A DNA stretch of 64,000 nt, taken from the NCBI GenBank assembly GCA_020055645.1, contig CM034548.1:25036201-25100200 (forward strand), written 5' to 3'. The translations under genes and the position numbers were made by a program. The DNA is from Tomocerus qinae. Taxonomy: Eukaryota > Arthropoda > Collembola > Entomobryomorpha > Tomoceridae. The notes under the pieces are model-generated. The model saw nothing but the letters and a program-made list of their open reading frames with translations, had not been told where the DNA came from and made no database searches. Positions 15,001 through 41,164 of this stretch are shown here, one piece after another (the first letter of the stretch is position 1; every line of letters starts with the position of its first letter).

Positions 15001-18000
15001 TATTTTTACATATAAATATATATAAGCGAGGGTGAGTGGAGTCGAAGAGCAATAATAAAGTAGACAGGAATTGAATTGGAAAAGATGAAAAGTGGTAGTC
15101 GTTTATTTGTGGTGCATGGGTAGCTGGTGGCCGGATGAAATTAACTGAGAAGAAAGAAAGACAAGTTTTGCTCAGTGCTTAGTCTCTTGGCCGGCAGTGA
15201 AAAGATCAATGAAGTGTGTAGGCAGTAGATATTCTTTGTTGTTGTCATTTCCCTTGAGATAGTTGCCATAATGCCAATCGGAGGAGTATATATAATATAG
15301 CAGTGTAAGTAGTATAGGAGAAGAGTGCGGGAGAGAGAGAGGCGGAGGTAGGTAGTCGGAGAGTGTGTAAGGAGGTCGCAAGTCGCAGACTCCTATAATC
15401 ACATCATCATCGTCAATCTGATAACTTTGAGGACATGTCATTGTGACGCGTGTGCGGTCCTTTGAACATCCGAGTTGTTTCGAATTAGACTTCCGCCGAT
15501 CACACGGCCGTACTCACCGTTGCACGCGACTTTACTTTTGCACTTCTCACACGTTCTAATTCCCACTTGACACGACCCCACATATGGACATCAAAACATC
15601 AGGTCATGGGAAATCCCATTATTCTCTTCTTCATAATCAGCCGTGTAATTCCCGTTTTAACTTCCTACTTACACTCCGTCCCTCTTTTCACTTGACTTTC
15701 AGTCCCGTCTCTGGATTCTCCTATATCCCTTTAGGCCTCAGACGCACTCTGCACCAACGACCGTATCATTTATACTTCTTTACAACCAGTATGCTCAATT
15801 TTCCCATCGTCCTCTCACTCCAGACCTCTTCACCAACAAAAAATCTCTATTCATACAAAACGCACTTCACTTTTCTAATGTAATTTCATACTATGTAACA
15901 TTCTTATAATCACTTGTTAATGTAATTACTCAAATACTCCTACGTTCCTCCATCCCATGTTTGGCGCCACTATTGTGTAACTTACCTACTCTAACCGTAA
16001 TCTAATTTTGCTGCAATTATGGCAGTCACCATGTAGTGGAATGTTCTGATGCATTTACACACCCACAATTCGATTACGTGTTATTTCACTTTCATAGCCA
16101 TGTATTTTACACACTTGGGCAGTGGGCCAACCTTTTCATTCTCATATGCTATTTATCTAATAAGTGCATTTACTTAATGCCCGTACCCAATATTATCTGT
16201 CCATTCCATTTTATTTCTCTAGACACCAACCATTTTCTGTACATCTATCGAATATTTGTGTAACGATTACAGACAAAGTGTTCTATTGCACATTATATAT
16301 AGCAATCAATTCTGTGATCACCTTACATGCTTGATACCAGATTTGCTTTTATTTCAGGACGGTGCTTATTTAATTCTATTCTCAGTTATTTTATTTGTAC
16401 CTATAAATAAACTAATAAATTTGTTTTATATTTATACTTATTTATTTGTAATAAATTGTGCAAAGGGGCAAATTTTAATGCAATGAATTTCCATGTAGTA
16501 ATAAATAACGCATATAGTAAAAGATGTAATTCAGTTGAAAAGTCCATAAATGAAACCTAAAGAATCCGTCTGCTATAAGTAAATAAGTGGTATTATACAT
16601 TATGAATCTTGTCAACTAAATAACAAAGTGTAAAGAGACGAATCTGAGTATTAACAATTTGGGTTTCTAGCGCTATCAAATTGGTGCAGACAATTATTAG
16701 CAAATCTTTGTAAATGTATATGAGAATTATGGCAAGCATGATTCATCAGTTATTTATTAAAGTGTTAGACTTAACTGACGGAAGGGAATGAATTAAAAAT
16801 GGATAGATGCAGTAAAAATCAGTTATAATATGAGTAGGAATGTAAGTGGATCCTAAATGTAAAATGATGGTGTGATAAGAAAGCGTTGAGAAGGATAGAA
16901 GGAGACATAACTATAACGTTTGAGGATTTCGAGAAGAATATGGTGACCGCGACAATAATAATAACAGTTGCTGAGAGAAAAGAAGTGATACAATGGTGCC
17001 GTAATAATAAGTATAAATATGAAAGTCTACGGGCAATTTGGGTAAACTACTGCATAACTTTCTCGGGAGCGGAGACCGCGGAGTGGAGCGGAAGTTGAAT
17101 TTTACATACATTCCACAACATTACATAACTCGATAAGAACTGTCTTAAAGTGAAGCAAGAAAGCTGCACTCGCATTTATTTTAGGAACTGTGATATACCT
17201 GCCTGAATATTTGAGATGGAGTCTTTGCACATACACACATGCACATTTACTACCTCTCTCCCTACCTCCGGCTCTCCTCTGCAAATAAAACTATGAAAAC
17301 CTTCTCCAAGTTGAGTCAAGGTAAAAGCATATGGGAAGGAAATAGGGAAAGTAAAAAAAGTCTAATGCAACGAAATGGAGAAAACTTGTATAGTTTTGTT
17401 GTGTTTCTTCTGATGCATATAGTACTATATAGTGTGGATAGTCACACATATACCCTTTAGATATAGACATATGGAGCATGAGTAGAAGTCGACTGGGGTT
17501 TGAATGTGTTTGCGAACGACTGTTGTGCTACTTATGTACAAGTTGTGTATGTTGTGATACGGAGAGATTCTATCCGAGTAAAGCTGTAGCGAGCTACCTG
17601 TTGAAAATATGAAAAATCTTCATGAAAAAGAAAGCGGGGAAATTGTGAAATGGGGCTCAATTTTTCTTCACGGAGAGTTTCTATACTATCTCCACATAGC
17701 CACTACAAAATCTCCATGCATACGAAAATAACAAACTAGAAGCTACTACATTCGTCTATATCGGTCTATAAGAAACAGTGTCTTGGAGAAATAAGCATTT
17801 TTATTCAGTGAGGATATCTTTCTTTTGGTTTAGTTTATTGTTAGTATTAAGAAAAGTGTGCAATGTTAGTCTTGGTCCTATTCTCGTACATAGTACACCA
17901 TTGCAATGCTGTTACACGTACAAAGTGGTTGATACTGCAAGTCATACTTTAAGCATCGGATATAATATTTCTTTGCAAGTTCTAAGAACATGGCCTAATA

Positions 18001-19172
18001 ATAGTTCTCATTGGAAGTACTGTAAATGGTCTCGAAGTATAAGTATTTATTACGAGTAGGTACATAATGTTGTTAAATTGTAGATAGTAGAAAAGATTGA
18101 ATTTATTTTGGTGTGTGGATTATAGAGCGAGCATGCACAATTTGCGGTAGATAGTGGAGAGAGAAAGAAGGAACGTAGTAGGAGGCAGAGATAGTGGAGA
18201 TTATAGAAGATGTGTTGGCTAAAATGATATTGGTTTGGGTTTTGTTGGCATCGGATATTGTATTGTTTTTGTTGCACGTATGTATGTAGCGTAGCGTAAG
18301 ATTAACTACCGAGATGTTGGAGTGGAGAGATAGAGACAGTAGGCAGTGCACATATAAATGGGTAGAGAGACAGAACAGACAAGAGAGAATGAAAGAATCC
18401 GTCCGTCTGGGTACTTGACATTCGGGATGCGGATTAGTTCCTTTACTCTGCTTCTGCTGAGACTCCTATGGAGAGGAGAGGAGTGAGTTTGGATCTGCGA
18501 GTCTGGGCCGAGGATTGGTCGGAGAGACCGATGGGGCTCCGCCCCTCCTCCGGAAAACATTGCCCGCCCCTCCACACCGCTATCTCAGTAGTGGCGAATA
18601 TAGTGATCTTATAAAGGCCGAAATGCTTCAAAATTGAATTAGAGGCGAACGTTTTAACAGCAAAATTCGGTTATCGTAAAGACTATTTTATATAATCTTG
18701 TGACGGCAACAAACCCCGAAAAATCCTAGCCAAGGCCTCAAAATATAATTATCGTGTGCATCCTGATGAAATTTGCCCCAATTTGAATTTCTCACAAGTG
18801 CAAACGGACAAGGAAGATACTCGCAATTTATTTTATTAGATAAAACTCCGTCTTCCTACTCTAAATTCCGAATCTGAGTCTCACAATATTTTCTCTGTCG
18901 ACCACTTCCGTCGTTACACTTTTGTGCAATTGAGTTACCACCATATCTTGCATCATAACAACACATTATTACATTATCTTGCGTTCACGCCACCTTCAGT
19001 CACCTATCTCACCCGATATTTTACAACTTTTACATGATTCTCAATTTCTCTTCTTTTCCTACCTTTTTTGACAATTGTTTCTTCGTGTTTTGTGCCGTGT
19101 GCTTTCATATACATTCCGTGCACTACCTCCCTTTGTGACAGGTGCAATTTTCACCACAACAATAATACTCAG
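15001..19172. other. proximal upstream region of phox2, no coding exon recognised
   Basis: This holds a purine-rich block with a GA run near 15331-15342, a CpG-richer patch at 15430-15530, AT-rich sequence from 15,600 to 16,850, purine-rich blocks at 16,880-16,960 and 18,120-18,400, the GC-rich patch at 18,460-18,605, and AT-rich sequence up to the phox2 first exon. Open frames here are short and differ in composition from the phox2 and ovo exons. An upstream non-coding exon of phox2 may lie here but cannot be placed by eye. Confidence 0.5.
18460..18605. promoter_or_regulatory. GC-rich patch upstream of phox2 with CCAAT and GC-box words
   Basis: This is one of the few clearly GC-rich stretches in the window. 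It contains ATTGG (reverse CCAAT) near 18515, GGGCTCCGCCCCTCC around 18534-18548 and CCCGCCCCTCC near 18563-18573. It lies about 0.7-0.85 kb before the phox2 start codon. It could be a promoter or a distal 5' UTR exon; no coding similarity was recognised. Confidence 0.3.
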
Positions 19173-19205
19173 TTATATACAAACCCTTTATCGGTGAAAT
19201 TCACT
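19173..19205 (+). promoter_or_regulatory. possible phox2 core promoter (TATA-like box and initiator-like site)
   Basis: TTATATA at 19173-19179 is followed, 30 bases on, by TCACTG around 19201-19206, which resembles the arthropod initiator. That would give a 5' UTR of about 105 bases with the in-frame stop at 19273. The spacing is right, but in DNA this AT-rich such pairs arise by chance, and a separate upstream 5' UTR exon is equally possible. Confidence 0.25.
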
Positions 19206-19308
19206 GGAGAATTTGGACTTTGGACACTTTAATAATTGACGTGAGAGTGATTAAAGAAGTGTAGTAATTAAGTGACTGGTCGCTACAAATAAATTTATTC
19301 TCAGCAAT

Positions 19309-35844
<16,536 letters not shown>

Positions 35845-36288
35845 AAACTTGTGAACGATTTGATTTATAAAGATGCTTGCAAATCTTTTCTCATGTCATT
35901 AACTAATCGTCAGAATAATACTACGAATCGTCTTGTAATTGTACAAGACACACAAGTCCAGTCCAGCCCGACCTTTGAATTGTGAACACGACTCGATTCG
36001 CCGTTTAATTGTGTATCAGTAGTCTTTCTACCAATTCTGAATCTTATTTTTTGAAGTATTATCCTTTGTCCTGATGCGCGTGATGAAGACCAACTATTAC
36101 TTATTGTTTTCCAGCGTATGATTTAACACTAAGGAGGAGTGTCTAATTGTGAGAAATGCATCTGCACCTGCAGTTAATGATAAAGGGCAGATTGCATCAG
36201 ATGCACAAAAGTCTCTATGACAGATGATCGACTCTTATTTCCCCATCCTGCAGAAAAATTCCGACAGGCTACTTCGGAGTCACAAGTA

Positions 36289-36294
36289 AATAAA
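36289..36294 (+). terminator. candidate phox2 polyadenylation signal
   Basis: AATAAA lies 445 bases after the phox2 stop. Further AATAAA words occur at 36726-36731 and 36856-36861. In AT-rich DNA these are common by chance, so the true 3' end is not decided. Confidence 0.3.
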
Positions 36295-36428
36295 AATAAG
36301 AGCTTGAAGAGACAAGTTTATAATATGAAAAGCCTGATTAATTCTACAGTACAAGTTAGTTAGTAGGTCTACGTATCGTATTTTTATGGTCATTGCAAAG
36401 AGAAATATTACTTTGGTCCTCTTTTTAT

Positions 36429-36442
36429 GTTAATTAATTAAC
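36429..36442. promoter_or_regulatory. perfect 14-bp palindrome with paired-class homeodomain dimer site
   Basis: GTTAATTAATTAAC reads the same on both strands and contains TAAT-TA-ATTA, the P2-type dimer site of paired-class homeodomains. It lies about 590 bases past the phox2 stop, in the probable 3' UTR or just beyond. The binding function is inferred. Confidence 0.3.
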
Positions 36443-39145
36443 CTACTTAGGCAGATTTATAGGTCGTCGCTAATTTGACTTGTACGTAGAAATGTTCAAG
36501 TGTGTCATTTCTAGTCCGATATTTTCCCAGTGGGGAAATGATTTATATCATGTCTGTCCTGCTACTCATACTTATTATTAGACACTCAGCCTTAAGTGAA
36601 GTGGTTTTATCTATACATTCCTTGTATATGTATGCTCTAAAATTAAGTCTGCTCCAACATTTCATTATTTCTCAAATATTTAATTGAAATGCAGTATACA
36701 AATGAGGCCTTTTGTAGATCGGGGCAATAAAGTATGTAGGTAGATATTAATTACATATAACTGCGGTTAAGTATTCATTTGTTTTCCTTTTATGTACCAA
36801 TTGCATATTATTGATAATATATTGAATGTAAATGTAAATAATATTAAGGTAATCTAATAAAATATGTAAAGTTGAAAATTACTCATATCCCATCGTCTTG
36901 AACTTTCTTGTACTTCAGCCCACTTATTAACATGCATATTTAACAGCATACCATACAGATTCGATTTCACTTAAACCAAACTAGTGTTGAAAGAAAGTAA
37001 GCACATCTTTATTTCTTTTGCATCTGCAACAAAAGTTTCCTTTTTTGGAGTTAATAGGATTAAATATGCTGTGTGTGATATAATATGCAATATCAATTTA
37101 AATTCGGATATTGCGGACATGCCAATTACTAAATACCAATCAGAATTTACCGTATGCACTATATACATGACAAGCCTCATGAGTTTAATTACTTAATATA
37201 TGTAATAAATTAGTATACAAAAGCTCAAATACTTAGTCTATGGAATGAATAACGCATTTGCTACAGATAGCTTCATTTCTACTTCGACCGTTCTTCGTTC
37301 GATAGTTCATAAACATCACTACAGCTCTCCCTGTCGAAAACTCGACAAACTTCCGCTATTCCACTAGCATGTGATATTATAAGCGAGGGGTATCTGATAC
37401 TTCTCCGTACGCTGTATAGGTGGAGTCAGCTTTGACTTTAATGAATCGTTAGGACTCTCCGTGCCAATGGCAAAGTGCGTCTTTGCTCTATTGTACTACC
37501 ACATTGAATTAAGTATCTTGCATCCTATCATATCAATCCTACCAAATTGAGCTTCTTCATTCTTCGCTTCAACGTGGGGAGATGAAAAAATGTTGACGTG
37601 ATGAAACTTTGGTGAATGGATGAAACAATAATTATAATTTAGTAGAGGCTGATAATTAGGGTACAATTGCACCATGTATGTATGATAACTTTTTTTGCGA
37701 AGCATCGACTTTTATATTTAACGGAATTTTTGTTCTCCCTCTAAGTATCTTGCAAAGATAGTACAGGAATCATTGAAACAGGATTCGGATATTTTATTCA
37801 TAAGTAAGTAGAATCATAAATTATTTTAGATGAATTCATCATCTTCAGACGTTCTTTAATTCAAGTCTGTGGAGGAAGGTCCGCAGCACAATCCCATGTA
37901 ATCATAAAACTTTGACGCATATAGATGCTAATTATTATGATAAATGCTCATTAAACTAACAATGAAATCTGAAAATGAATGATTGGAAACCACTGACACT
38001 ATTGTTGGATTAAAATTTTTCGCTATTTATTAGTTCATTTTATAGAATTTGGATAAATCATGATTTAAGAAATGCCGATGGGCTAAAATAATATCTACTG
38101 TTGGTTAGGACAAATGTCAAACGGGATAAAAATGATACTTGATAATGCATATTTCAACCCAAATGGATTGTCAATATATGGAATGTAAAGCCAGATTTTT
38201 TTCTTCTGATAAAATTTTGCTAAAATTAGATATTACAACACTAAATTCTCCCCTTGTAAATTAACTCCTCAAACACATGTCCATCTAAAACCCATAAAAA
38301 CTCTATTAGAAACTTCAGCTAGCCTGTCGGTCGTCTTAATTTAAATGTTCAAACATTGAACATCTTAAACGTCAAACGTCTAAATTAATTTCGACGTCTT
38401 CATCTTTTAACTGTCAAAACATATTTTTCCAAAACAAAAAAAATTAAAAAGCAGTGTATTTAAATATTAAACTGTCATGATGACCAGCATTTCACTTAGC
38501 AAAAAGGACATACCAATATTAAGAAAATGTTACTGTATAAAGGTTTAAGTCAGCGCGGCTCCCTAAGCAGAAAAGAGCAGTACGTAATATGTATAAAATG
38601 AATGACACTATATTAAAAGTGACCATGGGTAGAATGGACATGACCCAAGTGCACAATGACAGAATTGGCATGGTATTACCCCATCACCTTTTCTTTGACC
38701 TGCATGCATTTTCGATTCATGTCCAGTGTGCGAAACAACATCCACTACCCCCTCTACAAATATGAGAGTTTTCGTTGACACTGTACAGTTCCCATTCAAA
38801 CTCGTAGACAAAAGAAATTTTCCGAGTCGAGGAAGGCTGACATTATAGGTGATAGTGGCCAGTGGTAGAAACTGGCACGAACGGAATGGACCGACAGAAA
38901 CAGTCCAAAATGGAAGATAATGTCCACACAGTTCCAATTTCAGCTTTTGTGTCGTTCTTTTGACATCAAGGCGTGTCAAAGGGCAAGGTCGACAGGCCAA
39001 TACACTCAACGCCCCCTATAATAATACCAAGTGCAGTCTCCGCTAATTATGTAATGATATAAATTATAAAATTTCGTGTATTGTATTTATTAATTCCGTA
39101 CTAAATGATATACCAACTTAAATATTAACAAAAAATATTAGGGAA

Positions 39146-41164
39146 CGGAATTTTTCCCAATTTCTCCGGAATTTTTCCCAATTTCTCCGGAATTTTTCCG
39201 AATTTCTCCGGAATTTTTCCGAATTTCTCCGGAATTTTTCCCAATTTCTCCGGAAATTTTCCCAATTTCTCCGGAAATTTTCCCAATTTCTCCGGAATTT
39301 TTCCCAATTTCTCCGGAATTTTTCCGAATTTCTCCGGAAATTTTCCCAATTTCTCCGGAATTTTTCCCAATTTCTCCTGAATTTTTCCGAATTTCTCCTG
39401 AATTTTTCCGAATTTCTCCGGAATTTTTCCGAATTTCTCCGGAAATTTTCCCAATTTCTCCGGAATTTTTCCGAATTTCTCCGGAATTTTTCCGAATTTC
39501 TCCGGAAATTTTCCGAATTTCTCCGGAAATTTTCCGAATTTCTCCGGAACTTTTCCGAATTTCTCCGGAAATTTTCCGAATTTCTCCTGAATTTTTCCGA
39601 ATTTCTCCGGAATTTTTCCGAATTTCTCCTGAATTTTTCCCAATTTCTCCGGAATTTTTCCGAATTTCTCCGGAATTTTTCCGAATTTTTCCGGAATTTT
39701 TCCGAATTTCTCCGGAAATTTTCCCAATTTCTCCGGAAATTTTCCCAATTTCTCCGGAATTTTTCCGAATTTCTCCGGAAATTTTCCCAATTTCTCCGGA
39801 AATTTTCCCAATTTCTCCGGAATTTTTCCGAATTTCTCCGGAAATTTTCCCAATTTCTCCGGAAATTTTCCGAATTTCTCCGGAATTTTTCCGAATTTCT
39901 CCAGAAATTTTCCGAATTTCTCCGGAATTTTTCCGAATTTCTCCGGAAATTTTCCGAATTTCTCCGGAATTTTTCCGAATTTCTCCGGAATTTTTCCCAA
40001 TTTCTCCAGAAATTTTCCGAATTTCTCCGGAATTTTTCCCAATTTCTCCAGAAATTTTCCGAATTTCTCCGGAATTTTTCCGAATTTCTCCGGAAATTTT
40101 CCGAATTTCTCCGGAATTTTTCCCAATTTCTCCAGAAATTTTCCGAATTTCTCCGGAATTTTTCCGAATTTCTCCGGAAATTTTCCGAATTTCTCCGGAA
40201 TTTTTCCGAATTTCTCCGGAATTTTTCCCAATTTCTCCTGAATTTTTCCGAATTTCTCCTGAATTTTTCCGAATTTCTCTGGAATTTTTCCGAATTTCTC
40301 CGGAATTTTTTCCCAATTTCTCCTGAATTTTTCCGAATTTCTCCTGAATTTTTCCGAATTTCTCCGGAATTTTTCCGAATTTCTCCGGAATTTTTCCCAA
40401 TTTCTCCGGAATTTTTCCGAATTTCTCCGGAAATTTTCCGAATTTCTCCGGAATTTTTCCCAATTTCTCCGGAATTTTTCCGAATTTCTCCGGAATTTTT
40501 CCCAATTTCTCCTGAATTTTTCCGTATATCTCCGGAATTTTTCCCAATTTCTCCGGAAATTTTCCCAATTTCTCCGGAAATTTTCCCAATTTCTCCGGAA
40601 TTTTTCCGAATTTCTCCGGAAATTTTCCCAATTTCTCCGGAATTTTTCCGAATTACTGCGGAATTTTTCCCAATTTCTCCGGAAATTTTCCCAATTTCTC
40701 CGGAAATTTTCCCAATTTCTCCGGAAATTTTCCGAATTTCTCCGGAATTTTTCCCAATTTCTCCAGAAATTTTCCGAATTTCTCCGGAAATTTTCCGAAT
40801 TTCTCCGGAATTTTTCCCAATTTCTCCAGAAATTTTCCGAATTTCTCCGGAATTTTTCCGAATTTCTCCGGAAATTTTCCGAATTTCTCCGGAATTTTTC
40901 CCAATTTCTCCGGAATTTTTCCGAATTTCTCCGGAATTTTTCCCAATTTCTCCTGAATTTTTCCGAATATCTCCGGAATTTTTCCCAATTTCTCCTGAAT
41001 TTTTCCGAATATCTCCTGAATTTTTCCGAATTTCTCCGGAATTTTTCCGAATTTCTCCGGAATTTTTCCCAATTTCTCCGGAATTTTTCCGAATTTCTCC
41101 GGAATTTTTCCCAATTTCTCCGGAAATTTTCCGAATTTCTCCGGAATTTTTCCGAATTTCTCCG
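39146..41164. repeat. 21-bp minisatellite, about 96 tandem copies
   Basis: The + strand unit is AATTTCTCCGG followed by AATTTTTCCG. Variation is concentrated at a few sites: CCG or CCC at the unit end, AATTTTT or AAATTTT in the second A/T tract, and G, T or A before GAA. The array spans about 2,020 bases with nearly constant unit length. One extra T near 40,305-40,311 is the only obvious length change. Multi-unit duplications are visible: a 63-bp block at 39712-39774 repeats perfectly at 39775-39837, and an 84-bp block at 40041-40124 recurs at 40125-40208 with its last base changed. Because 21 is a multiple of three and the consensus has no stop in any of the six frames, the array produces long open frames without coding. 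It lies between the convergent phox2 and ovo genes. Confidence 0.97.

Larger units (their letters stand above)
35845..39145. other. phox2 3' UTR and intergenic DNA up to the minisatellite
   Basis: AT-rich with no recognised exon. It contains the phox2 3' UTR of unknown length, the palindrome at 36429, small nested dyads at about 38,330-38,410 (including ATGTTCA and TGAACAT around a 5-base spacer at 38345-38363), and a GC-richer block at 38,600-39,010. That block is stop-free for about 133 codons on the - strand, but the frame lacks an ATG at its upstream end and resembles no family I know. Confidence 0.6.

Noticed and set aside
38608-39009. 133-codon minus-strand frame as a real gene
   Set aside because: No ATG at the upstream end and no recognised family. 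It is kept only as an observation about composition.
39146-41164. CRISPR-like array
   Set aside because: Units abut directly with no unique spacers, and the surrounding DNA is eukaryotic.
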